NCBI GenBank assembly: GCA_038373885.1
Contig: JAWZYV010013140.1
Span: forward strand, 97,439 to 161,438
Direction of reading: 5' to 3'
Length of the DNA stretch: 64,000 bases
From: Cheiracanthium punctorium
Taxonomy: Eukaryota > Arthropoda > Arachnida > Araneae > Cheiracanthiidae
Shown: positions 27,801 to 35,457 of the stretch, one piece after another
How the letters are laid out: each line of letters opens with the position of its first letter
How positions within the stretch are numbered: the stretch's first letter is position 1
Position numbers and translations under genes: made by a program
Notes under the pieces: generated by a model
The model's database searches: none
Seen by the model: the letters and a program-made list of their open reading frames with translations, nothing else
What the model was told of the DNA's origin: nothing

Positions 27801-28773
27801 GGAACTAAATTTCCCAAACATAATTTACTATTATTATAATTTTTAACAAGTTATTAATATGAATTATGAATTAGGGTATTAATATTAGAAAAAAATATGA
27901 ATAGCGAGCTAACCAAATTTCAGCTGAAATAGTTGCAGACAATAATTTTACATGGCTGAGCAAAATTTCAAATTTTTACGTTCAGTATTTTAATTTACAT
28001 TAATTAAAATGTTTTATTTTGATGAGTTAAAGGACCAAGGACCATATTTAAATTTATTAAATGACATTTATTTTGAAAATTGTGTAATATATATATATAT
28101 ATATGTGTGTGTGTGTACCATACTGGGCACGGGGAGTGTTCGCTGCCCGGGCGGGCGGTGATATCCTTGGGCTGGGCACAGCTGTCGGTGCAAGAATGAC
28201 TCGGATTCCCAAATACGATTACATTTATTTTATTGGACGATTTGATACATGTTTCCTTGGCAGTTGCAGGCACGTGAAAAAAAATTTCCCGGTCTGCGTC
28301 AGCCCCTTTTATAACTTTTGAGAATTTTAGTGGCCCCTAAAAATGGGTACCTAGGCACTTACCATTGATTTAATAACCCCTGCCGTAAATCAGTTCCTGG
28401 ACGCTCGAGGGAAAATTTCGTAAATGTACGGTCTTGACTGTTAGTTGTTCCAGCGAACTTGCCAAGATTGGTGTCGGTGTAAATTTAAGGATTGTTTTAT
28501 GAAAGAAGTCGGAAGGAGGGTATCTCTTAGGTTAGTTAGATCAGATGTTAAAGAAGATGCTGCTGCTGCTGTACTAGGATATTTTTATTGTCATTGCCGA
28601 GGTTACCTTCGTGTAATAGCATACGTCCGATACTTTATTAGTATGAACTGTTCTGCTTTAATATGGCGTTCTATTTATTTATATATTTATTTACTTTTGT
28701 GCTCTTTTCTTTTAGCCAAGGATATTACAACAACCTAGACGCCCGAAGACTTAGGGAACTGTTTGGTCGATAA
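6561..28773 (+). CDS. Gasp: Gasp/obstructor-type (CPAP3) three-domain chitin-binding protein, 5' exon missing
   Basis: Secreted chitin-binding protein of the arthropod CPAP3 (obstructor) class, known from insects to act in cuticle and tracheal chitin matrix. Seen: four exons at 6561-6839, 24864-25052, 26652-26865 and 28716-28773 join in frame with phases 1, 1 and 2 and GT/AG borders, and give three six-cysteine CBM14 domains. Cysteine spacings are 12-5-9-16-7, 12-5-9-12-8 and 21-5-14-12-8. The linker after domain 1 (PPLSTEHC) and the tail after the last cysteine (YYNNLDARRL) resemble insect Gasp (CPAP3-C) as I remember it, which favours that member over other obstructors. The first visible exon opens in phase 1, so the start codon and signal peptide lie on an upstream exon that I could not find in 1-6560. 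Exons are clearly more GC-rich than the introns. Paralogue identity needs a tree. Confidence 0.88.
7180..8330. repeat. Degenerate tandem array, ~250-380-bp units
   Basis: The phrase ATAACATTGTGGTTTATTAA occurs at about 7353, 7727, 7973 and 8249. Between occurrences are shared blocks: GCGCTTTATCGCTTAT, GAGAACGGxTxGGTGTAA, and a block reading GGTCTxGGxCCGTAGATGTG. Four diverged units. A related phrase, ACATTGTGGTTTGTTAA, recurs near 8965 beyond the endonuclease-like units. Confidence 0.65.
8560..8890 (+). repeat. Tandem endonuclease-derived units, second locus
   Basis: Two units (about 8565-8700 and 8700-8890) like those at 640-1130. The second reads MVKYSWNMLGEDCKTVLAAT then DFDSKEVF and KYGTAMNNDTLF, giving extra context (GEDCK, MNNDTLF) of the same endonuclease-like family. 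It stops at 8878. Confidence 0.5.
8890..11048. other. Gasp intron 1 segment, no feature recognised
   Basis: AT-rich, with only short chance ORFs (9156-9404, 9620-9820). A phrase like AATCGCxATGGGTxGCAAA is repeated near 10420 and 10500. Confidence 0.5.
11049..11860 (-). pseudogene. Mariner-like transposase pseudogene
   Basis: Reading the minus strand from about 11650 gives FRKLLKLAATPQWEGILFAD then EKLFPVKQSF and QNDRNFARQ. KSVMV with a stop replacing the expected Trp follows, then GFKINKDVYEKQILEDVYFP and, after a shift, EWPPYSYDLNLLDYSLWSVL and KQRACAKPHKSLE. These are the catalytic-region motifs of mariner-type transposases (second Asp block degraded, SPDLNPLDY altered to SYDLNLLDY). Several in-frame stops and shifts make it non-functional. 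A degraded N-terminal helix-turn-helix region can be followed to about 11860, where a TTAA-flanked MITE begins. Confidence 0.75.
11865..12243. mobile_element. piggyBac-like MITE, copy 1
   Basis: Starts CCCTTTAACGCGCAGTG right after TTAA (11861-11864), and TTAA recurs at 12244-12247. It is closely similar over about 300 bp to 20802-21127. TTAA target and CCCTTT-type ends suggest piggyBac-like origin; no transposase is present. Confidence 0.55.
12248..13310. other. Gasp intron 1 segment before the Tc1 element
   Basis: No gene or clear repeat recognised. The 75-codon frame at 13015-13242 has no motif. Confidence 0.5.
13313..14816 (+). mobile_element. Tc1-family DNA transposon, nearly complete (1504 bp)
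   Basis: Perfect 27-bp terminal inverted repeats (13313-13339 and 14790-14816, beginning CACTCATGTCC) are flanked by the TA duplication expected for Tc1/mariner (13311-13312 and 14817-14818). One transposase ORF fills the middle. Intact ends and a nearly open ORF suggest a fairly recent insertion. It lies in intron 1 of the Gasp-like gene, same strand. Confidence 0.95.
13563..14589 (+). pseudogene. Tc1 transposase (DD34E), frameshifted near the C-terminus
   Basis: Cut-and-paste transposase of the IS630-Tc1-mariner superfamily. From Met 13563 it shows an N-terminal paired-type helix-turn-helix region (RLECGRTQLEVSEELGIAQS), a GRPRVTTPNEDRY linker, and the catalytic triad FSDESRF, FMDDNARPH and SPDLNPIEHVW with exactly 34 residues between the second Asp and the Glu. 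The frame is open from 13389, but the family start is probably Met 13563. It stops at 14493-14495 after LLDEV. The expected tail (CNIPQDQIDHLILSMPRRC...SGRHTPY) continues in another frame to 14589, which fits a 2-base deletion near 14490. The catalytic core is intact but the tail is altered. Confidence 0.93.
14945..15110. mobile_element. piggyBac-like MITE fragment, copy 4
   Basis: Similar to the right half of copy 1: both contain CCGTTGCCATCG, a TTAACTACCA-like segment, and GCAGCTGGCTGTGCGGC near the end. Boundaries are not clear. It begins about 130 bp after the Tc1 element. Confidence 0.4.
15309..16550 (-). mobile_element. Helitron-like element, degraded 3' end
   Basis: Read on the minus strand it starts A|TCCTACTAATATTATAAA (TC preceded by A). 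It ends with an imperfect hairpin of the CGCGGACGAAGTCGCG type followed by CAAG|T, where Helitrons carry CTRR|T. Inference from terminal structure only. The 134-codon minus-strand ORF inside (16010-16414) matches nothing I know and is probably chance. Confidence 0.45.
16551..20797. other. Gasp intron 1 segment, AT-rich
   Basis: Apart from the MITE at 18367-18525, only A/T-rich DNA and homopolymer runs (A-run near 18160, G-run near 19904). Confidence 0.5.
18367..18525. mobile_element. hAT-like MITE (CATAGGCGTCGGCAG ends)
   Basis: Inverted ends CATAGGCGTCGGCAG and CATGGGTGTTGGCAG. Flanks ATCGGGAG and ATCAGGAG, 7 of 8. In Gasp intron 1. Confidence 0.8.
20802..21127. mobile_element. piggyBac-like MITE, copy 2
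   Basis: Lies between TTAA at 20798-20801 and TTAA at 21128-21131. The ends CCTTTTAAC and, on the opposite strand, CCCTTTGAAGG are roughly inverted. Nearly identical to the 11865-12243 copy until about 21110, where that copy continues differently. Confidence 0.6.
21132..21820. other. Gasp intron 1 segment with an A-run
   Basis: No gene. It ends in a ~27-base A-run (about 21775-21801) after GTGTGTATAA, possibly the tail of an old retroposed sequence, but no head was recognised. Confidence 0.4.
21825..22086. mobile_element. piggyBac-like MITE, copy 3 (divergent)
   Basis: Flanked by TTAA at 21821-21824 and 22087-22090. Begins CCCTTTGAACCGCAG and shares the segment CCCAATGCTGGAAAAAAGG with copies 1 and 2. 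No coding capacity. Confidence 0.5.
22147..23466 (-). mobile_element. Helitron-like element with ~153-bp tandem units, copy 1
   Basis: On the minus strand it opens A|TCTATATAAATAAAA, followed by a TGTCTGTC/ATTCTGTC microsatellite (about 23290-23350). About seven tandem units of ~153 bp come next, each with the core CATTCGCTT.AGTCGTxxTTACG on the + strand. It closes with the hairpin CCCGTCaacGACGGG and CTAG|T. TC start, hairpin near the 3' end and CTAG terminus between A and T are Helitron hallmarks. No Rep/helicase is present, so it is non-autonomous. Located in Gasp intron 1. Confidence 0.7.
23467..24381. other. Gasp intron 1 segment with TCTG microsatellite
   Basis: A TGTCTGTCTGTCTG run at about 23705 followed by CTAACTTCGG resembles the start of another Helitron-like copy, but no matching 3' end was found. 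Confidence 0.35.
24382..25603. repeat. ~160-bp direct repeats flanking Gasp exon 24864-25052
   Basis: 24382-24542 and 25443-25603 share CCTAGAGGTATCATTTCAAC, GTGCACCAGCTCTCTT, TTCCACAGCAGTCCAGTCGA and TGGTATTACAATGCAAAATT. Their origin is unknown; one carries a short minus-strand frame. Confidence 0.8.
24864..25052 (+). CDS. Gasp: Gasp-like exon, CBM14 domain 2
   Basis: Preceded by a long T-rich tract ending cttttcag and followed by donor g|gtgatt. Translates in the phase left by the 6561-6839 exon to PPLSTEHCPRLYGLYAHETD and on through one complete CBM14 domain (FWKC core, CPEGLAYN, CDWPDMVENC). The exon lies between two ~160-bp direct repeats (24382-24542 and 25443-25603). GTGATT is a weaker donor than the others in this gene, but it gives the only phase that joins the next exon. 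Confidence 0.88.
25604..26651. other. Gasp intron 2 remainder
   Basis: AT-rich with no recognised element; ends at the acceptor ccatcttcag. Confidence 0.6.
26652..26865 (+). CDS. Gasp: Gasp-like exon, CBM14 domain 3
   Basis: Acceptor ccatcttcag at 26642-26651; donor tg|gtaag at 26866. Joining to 25052 makes a GAT codon, then VLGFRCPQ and the third CBM14 domain, which has a longer Cys1-Cys2 loop (21 residues) and a longer Cys3-Cys4 loop (14) than the other two. The sixth cysteine is split by the intron: TG here and C at 28716. Confidence 0.88.
27204..27551 (-). pseudogene. Ty3/gypsy-type integrase core fragment
   Basis: A 115-codon minus-strand frame in Gasp intron 3 reads VSIDLVGPLIPSNGSTYCLT then CIDRYTSWMEIIPRKNISTD and WIARFGIPIHLITNRGALF. 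This is the conserved core of gypsy-type integrases (first Asp in IDLVGP, then IDRY.S.ME.IP and RFG.P). The second catalytic Asp, normally in TDRG, is Asn here (ITNRG). No LTRs, protease or reverse transcriptase are seen nearby. An isolated inactive fragment. Confidence 0.85.
27552..28715. other. Gasp intron 3 remainder
   Basis: Holds a TA/TG microsatellite (28088-28117) followed by a short GC-rich patch (28120-28200) of unknown origin. The 97-codon frame 28445-28738 is a chance overlap with the last exon in another frame. Confidence 0.5.
28716..28773 (+). CDS. Gasp: Gasp-like terminal coding exon and stop
   Basis: Acceptor cttttag at 28709-28715. The first base completes the sixth cysteine of domain 3, then the tail QGYYNNLDARRLRELFGR and a TAA stop at 28771-28773. 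A YY.xLD..xL tail right after the last CBM14 cysteine is what I recall for insect Gasp proteins. The coding part is too short to be called by ORF length alone; the join in frame is the support. Confidence 0.85.
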
Positions 28774-29329
28774 ACCGCAGGAGAAATCTAAGAATTCCTA
28801 CTCAGGATGTTACTGGGAAATATCCCGAAGTGATGGATTCCGCTTCATGAAGCAGGGAAACGCTGCAGTTTTATACCTTTTTTCCAGTCGGAGGAAAAGT
28901 CCTATGTATTATACTTTTTCCTGAAAAACTAAATTTATGCCTATGAGTGCCGTCTTGGATATTCCAATTTTCTTTCCTTTTTCATACATTTTTAGATATT
29001 AAATTGCTGTTCTGTAAATCTTCATTGTTGTACATGTTTGTCGTGATGTTGCTTTTCAAGAAACAAATATATGAACAGAAAGGAGCTTACTGAAGTGTTT
29101 TTACGAGTTTTGTTTTTGTTTTTAATATTTACTTTGAATAATTTTATTTTGCTTTATACTGAACACGCTTATTTCGTCTTCGTATTCAATTTTTAAGAGA
29201 GCTGTAATTAGGCTGTTTTGCACATATGTTACCAAAAAAGCATTTCGCCTAAGTAAGACCTTGTTAAACATTTATACGGTGATTACTTGAAGAACTAAAA
29301 TAAAATGTTTTATAAAAATTTCAAATAAA
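28774..29329 (+). terminator. 3' UTR and poly(A) signals of the Gasp-like gene
   Basis: AT-rich sequence after the stop. The first canonical AATAAA hexamers are at 29299-29304 and 29324-29329, giving a 3' UTR of roughly 0.55 kb. The actual cleavage site is not visible from sequence alone. Confidence 0.5.
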
Positions 29330-31400
29330 TCAATCTTTGCTTATAAAAAAGGTAATGATCAATATCTACATTATTAGTGCATCAATGCGATTTCAGTACA
29401 TGAGTGATATTGCAATTTTATTTTCAGCGATGTGTTTTAACTTATGGGTTTAATCAGAAAAAAATGTAAGTGCTTTTCTAATTTTACGAAAAATGTACAC
29501 GATGCCAAAATACATTATATAAAATCTCTGTTCTGAAAGAAAATAGTTAAAATAGTTTTAATACGATAAAATCTTATTATAACTCAAATTAAATACATTG
29601 CACCTTAGATTTCAATCTAGCTTTCAAAAGTCTAATGATGGGATAAAATTCTTAATGAGTTAATCTAATAACAATAATGATAAGTTAAATTTTTAAATAA
29701 TACACACTGTATCAGTTTCAAACTAATAATATTTAGCATCTTTAATTTACGAACCATTAAGTGTGATTTTTTCTAAATTCATACAGTAGTATATTGTGTG
29801 TTTATGATAATAAAGTATATTTTTTAGTCATTGTTTATTTGTTTTTCTTCCATAACTTGTTCTAAAAATACATAAAAATGCAGTAAGAATATGTGTACAA
29901 ATTATTTAAATAAATATTTTTACTTTTAATAATTTTTAAATTCGTGAGTTTTCATTCCGTCTATCTTTTTACCGAAATTAAAACTGAAATGTTTAGAAGA
30001 AATTGAGGAGGAATGGTACACCTGCCAATATTCTTTAAAGAAACATTGTTTTGAGCTTTTGATTATTCCATTAAGATTTTTAATAGCCATACCGTCATGC
30101 TTATTGGTATGAATCATTTCAGATGCACCTTCCAATAAGTTTATGTGACAAGAATTTTGCAACGTCAAAATTAATTAATTTTATATATTTTCTGCGTAAG
30201 TGTTCAATATCATTTAAGTTCCACTTTTTAAGTTTGCACCGCAGAAGTTTATAGCACTGATAGTAAAACCTTCTATATGTAATACATTCATGGTTTCAGT
30301 GGTGGCTTCCATTTTTATAATTACATACAGATGTTGCATCCTTAAACAGGGGTCGATTTGCAAAGTTCGGGACCTGGGCAAAATCTTCATTGGGGGCCCT
30401 TCTTTCGAAAACTTTTTCAAAATTTACAAATTTTTAAACTTAAAGAACAATTTGGGGGCCCCTTTTGGTTGAGGCCTTGGGAGCTTGCTCCGAATGCCCT
30501 CCTGAAATCACTCCCTGTCCCGAAAATAGCCTGGAAGATAAATAGTCGGTTCGTCTTTCGTCAATGTAAGACAAACCAAAATCACTCTTATTACAGTTTT
30601 CTAATCTATTGGTATTTTTCTATTCATTTATAGTCTATTAAATATCGCATTAATCAAGAACTCCGAGTCTTTTTGGTGGAGATAACGATTAAAACCATTT
30701 ATTATAATTTTCTTTTTAAAAAGAATTCTTAATCTGTGGACTTACAATATAATCCTGTAGCCTTTTAACTTCTGCTACGGAATTTTAAAACTACGGCCTT
30801 GGCACTGACAGCGTTTTACAAACTTGTTTAAAAAGAAAAGAAAAGACATGGTGTCATTAAAGGGCTACTGTGAGTTTTTATTTTCTTTTTAAATATATGA
30901 TTTCAGAACAAAACTATAGAAGCCATAATCAGAACATTCCAGTAGTGCGACGTCAAACCTACAAAGATGAATCGTAAATCACCTGGAAGAAAGTGGGTGG
31001 GTGGGGGGGGGGATTCGACTTTTGATCTCTATGTCAAGGTGAACCTCTTCCTGCACTTTATTTAAAATTTCATGAAGTTCACAGCTGCTTTATTTTCTTG
31101 CCAACTGGCAGATCACACGAACGTGATCATCATATTACTAGTAAAATGTTGGGAAAACACGGTAAGAGAGGGGGTGGGGGAGGGGTTACAGTAAAAGAAT
31201 GAAACTGGCTTCCTTCTGGAACACTTGAAGGATACTACCCTATTTCTGCATCCAGTTATTCCAGAATAGGATGATACGCAGGTTGATACGTCTAAGCTAG
31301 TTTTATCGACCTCCTACAGACTAACAATGTAATGCTGGTAATAGCTTACCATCCCAGTGAACTGTAAGGATTTGCGGAATATCATTTTGAAATGCTACTT
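29330..31400. other. Intergenic sequence after the Gasp-like gene
   Basis: AT-rich. Besides the MITE at 30346-30517 I recognise nothing; G-runs occur near 31005 and 31170. Confidence 0.5.
30346..30517. mobile_element. hAT-like MITE (CAGGGxxxGATTT ends)
   Basis: CAGGGGTCGATTT at the left and, inverted, CAGGGAGTGATTT at the right. Flanks TCCTTAAA and TCCCGAAA agree at 6 of 8 positions. Confidence 0.55.
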
Positions 31401-31764
31401 TTATGGATTCAGCAGATTTCTTTCAATTAATTTTCTGGATTCTATGAATCGATGATTATTAATAACAAACTCTGCAGTATTAAGGCCAAGTGCTCCGATT
31501 ACTACATGAAGAATGTAAACAGAATCTCTTACACTCAGCTGGCATCTATCTAATGAAGCCACTAACTTTGGTGTAATAAAGTTTTTCGAACGCCTTTTTG
31601 CAAAATCCTGACTTTCTGTACTCTCTGAAAAATGGCAAGAAACTTCATTATCATCCATTTCATCCGAAGTGAATAATTCGTTAATTGATTCATCAGATGA
31701 GGGCACATAACTCACAGTAGAAGATGTAGAGGCTGAAAGTTTGTCCTTTTCTCTCTCTCTAAAA

Positions 31765-32306
31765 CATAGGTTTCCAACCTTTTTGAACTGGTGCCCCCTT
31801 TTCTTTTGAAAATTTCAATGCCGCCCCCCCCACTCCAGAGAAACACGAGCGTACATAATGCATGGTGAAAACAAGAATTAAATTTTTAAAAAAATCAATA
31901 GATAGAATATTGTTGGAATTGAAACGCTACTGAATTTCTTCTTCATTTAAAAAAGAGGAATAAAAGTTTTAGCTTAACTGTTATAAGGACAGGCAGGGGT
32001 TTTGATGATACGAAGTAATAGAAAATAAACTATTGCTTTCTAAATAAATAAACTGGCAGTTTCAAAGAACAATCAAAGCGCATACTTAATTATATTAAAC
32101 AGTATTTTTATTAACATTTCTTTTTATTAAAATATTATCAGCGTAATTTTTAAGTCTTTTTTAGACTATATTTGGTTAATCTTCCCACGTCCCTCCACGC
32201 CATATCAACGCCCCCTAATTTTCCCCTAATCAACTGTCTTTTACCGCCCCCCTGACAGCCTCAAACGCCCACAAGGGGGCGTTATCGCCCACGTTGGGAA
32301 CCTATG
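31765..32306. mobile_element. hAT-like element (CATAGGTTTCCAACC ends)
   Basis: Ends CATAGGTTTCCAACC and, inverted, CATAGGTTCCCAACG. Perfect 8-bp duplication CTCTAAAA at 31757-31764 and 32307-32314. 542 bp, no coding sequence. Inserted in the minus-strand ORF described at 31401-35507. Confidence 0.92.
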
Positions 32307-32488
32307 CTCTAAAACCTTCTCCTCTTTTTCCTGTCTTTGTCGTGCCTTTTCTTTCTTTTTCGGAAAGTTTTTTATCCATACCTCCAAGATAACCTACACG
32401 TCCTGGCTATCTCTGTCTCAATAAAAATAATTTGTCTTCAATTTTTATCAGCTGAAATGCGTCGTCAGGAGCAATATCAAAAAAATTG

Positions 32489-33535
32489 CAGTGGCGGCCC
32501 GTAGTCAAAAATGTTAGTACAGCCGGAAGCATATGAGCGCCCCCCCCTTTCCTCCGAACAGGATTGGAAAATCTTTGTTACTGAATTCGAAAGCTGGCGG
32601 ATTAAGCCCTCACCGAGGAAAAAAAAAAAAAAAGAAATCACATAAAATAATGTCAGAGATCCTATTTTACTTCCATAAAATGGACATAAATTTCAACCAG
32701 CCGCTCTTATCCTCAAAATTGCATTAATCCGTGTCTGATTCGAAGTTTCCTTAGAATTTTCTTTTGTAACGATAACTTGAGAAGAAAAAAAAAGAAAAGA
32801 AAACTTACTTATTTTTTATAAGTCAAATCAATCCTCCTTTCTTTTAAACATGCGAATCGGTCAGTGATGTCCCCATAAAAAGGCGTTGTTTTAATTCAGA
32901 TATCAATAATTTTAAAAGCTCTTTAAAATTTCCCATGTTTAAAGAATTTTCTCGCTCGCCATGTCCTCTAAATGCCAGTTCTTGCTTACTTAAAAACAAT
33001 ACTGCTTTGATGGGTAATTCTCCATTCATAAGCGTCTATTCAGGCTTACCTTCTTGATAAATTCAGCAATATAAAGTCGAGAGTTTTCCAAACATATATT
33101 CTCCTTACCCCCTCCCTCACTTCTCGTCCGAGCGAATCAGTTAGTCGAGTTCTCAAGTTCAGCCGCCGTTAGAAAATCTTCCATCGGCTGTATCAGCTGC
33201 ATACTCCCTACGCCGGAGAGGCTGCTGACGTAGTCGTTGTCATGGCAACGGTGCTGCCAATTTTCTTTTCAGCGCTCTGGGCTGAACCAAAGATTTTCCC
33301 AATTGAATTGCGGGAAGATTAAAGTGCTTTTTTTCTGAATGAGCGATCCGGCCACAATACGTTTTTTTTTTTTTTTTGTTTGGTTTTTTTCGGAGATTTT
33401 TTTAATTTACCGTAGGAATTCCACAATTCTAATCTGAATTTAGGAAAATTAGTAGAATGAAATTATTTTAAAGTATGTGCTGATAATTTCGAGTGCAGCC
33501 CGGCTGTACTTGCTGTATCCCACGAGCCGCCACTG
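32489..33535. mobile_element. hAT-like element, 1047 bp, with GC-rich core
   Basis: Ends CAGTGGCGGCCCGTAG and, inverted, CAGTGGCGGCTCGTGGG. Perfect 8-bp duplication AAAAATTG at 32481-32488 and 33536-33543. Removing it restores LDNFFDIAPDD in the host ORF. It carries an inverted fragment similar to the GGCGGATTA MITEs (about 32640-32740) and a GC-richer block at 33150-33300 with a near-palindromic GTTGTCATGGCAAC (33236-33249). No transposase found. Confidence 0.92.
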
Positions 33536-33832
33536 AAAAATTGTCCAAAGAGTCTTCGAATTCCTTTTCACGTCTCTTAAAAATACACTGTTGCTTTTTT
33601 AAATTCTTTTGAAGAGTCCTCCAAGACGAATACAAGTCAATCAGTTTCGTTACGCAATGTTGTATGGGTCTTGTGGGAATTCTCTTTTTTTCCCAAAAAG
33701 AATATACATTCACGTACTGTTAAACTGGCACTTTCACTGACATTTAATTTTACTTCTCGTAAGTTATAAAATAAAACAGATAACACTTGTTTCCTCGATG
33801 GCAATTTCTTCCGAGTAATTTGATGTTGGATA

Positions 33833-33951
33833 TCTATATAAATAAAATTAGACTTTTGTCTGTACATTTCTTGGAATTCAACAATTTTGCGATTTCTATC
33901 CGTTTCAAGCACCCTGGAATCCGATGCGACCCTCAAAAAAAAGTTTGTCTG

Positions 33952-33982
<31 letters not shown>

Positions 33983-35457
33983 GTGACGCTTTTTTTGTTT
34001 AAGCATCACGTAAAAACGACTGAAGCGAATGATATGAAATTTGGTTTCATGATAGGTGGTCACTCAACTTAAAACATAGGCGTCGAATTTTTAAAAAATC
34101 TTGATTAGATTTTCAGATTTTGCGAAAATCGTTTCAAACTGCGTAAATTTGTGTTCAAGCATCACGCAAAAACGACTGAAGCGAATGATATGAAATTGGG
34201 TGTCATGATAGGTGGTCACTCAACTTAAAACATAGGCGTCCAATTTTTAAAAAATCTTGATTGGATTTTGAGATTTTGCGAAAATCCTTTCAAACTGCGT
34301 AAATTTGTGTTCAAGCATCACGTAAAAACGACTGAAGCGAATGATATGAAATTGAGTGACATGATAGGTGGTCACTCAACTTAAAACATAGGTGTCGAAC
34401 TTTTAAAAAATCTTGATTGGATTTTGAGATTTTGAGAAAATCCTTTCAAACTGCATAAATTTGTGTCCAAGCATCACGTAAAAACGACTGAAGCGAATGA
34501 TATGAAATTAGGTGTCATGATAGGTGGTCACTCAACTTAAAACATAGGCGTCGAATTAAAAAAAATCTTGATTAGATTTTGAAATTTTGCGAAAATCATT
34601 TCAAACTGCTTAAATTTGTGTTCGCACATCACGTAATAACTGCAAAGGTGAAAAAATGATATTTGGTGAGATGATAGGTGGTCACTCACTTTAAACTATA
34701 AGCATCTAATTAAAAAAAATCCATCAGATTTCGAGATTTTGTGAAAATCGTTTAAAACTGAGTGAATCTTTGTTCCCGTATTACGTAATAACGACTAAAG
34801 CGAATGATGTGAAATTTGGTCACACGATAGATGGTTGCTCAACATAAACTATAGGAGTCCAATTTTTAAACATTTTTATTAGATTTTGAGATTTTGTGAA
34901 AATTCTCTCAAAATACGTTTATATTTCTTCAAACATCACGTAATAACGACTAATACGAATGATACGAAATTGAGTGATATGATAGGTAGTTGCTAATCTT
35001 AATTTATAGGCGTTGAATTTTAAAAATATTTTGCTTACATTTTGTGATTTTTCGAAAATCGTTTTAAAATGCTGAAAATTTGTTCCAGCATCACGAAATA
35101 AAGACTGCAGGGAATGAAACGAATTTGGGTGACATGATAGGTTGTCACTCAACTTAAATTCTAGGCTTCAAATTTTTCAAAAATGTTGATTAAATTTTAA
35201 TATTTTGCGAAAATTATTTCAATATGCTTAAATATTCGTTCGCGCATCACATAATTACGACTAAAGCGAATGAAATGATATTACTTAGTTACACTCTAAC
35301 CTTTAATATTTTAACAATACATGAAAATTATAACTTCGCTTTCTTTACTTTGGCAACATACTACATCCATTCTGTGTACTCCTACAATGCTGACGAAAGT
35401 TCTTGCTTTTTGGAAATTTTCATTCACTAACCCGTCGAGGACGGGTACTTCAGCTAG
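33833..35457 (+). mobile_element. Helitron-like element with ~155-bp tandem units, copy 2
   Basis: Same family as 22147-23466, opposite orientation: A|TCTATATAAATAAAA start, TCTGTCATTCTG microsatellite, nine tandem units spaced 152-158 bp, hairpin CCCGTCgagGACGGG and CTAG|T end (35454-35457). It splits a minus-strand reading frame: joining 35458 to 33832 restores SAKECMFLIG-DIQHQITRKK in frame, which fixes the element boundaries and confirms A/T insertion without target duplication. Confidence 0.8.

Noticed and set aside
28445..28738. 97-codon ORF ending over the last Gasp exon
   Set aside because: It is out of frame with the Gasp exon and reads intron sequence; the exon explains the signal.
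34013..35270. CRISPR-like regularly spaced repeat
   Set aside because: Units are contiguous ~155-bp tandem repeats without unique spacers, inside a eukaryotic Helitron-like element.
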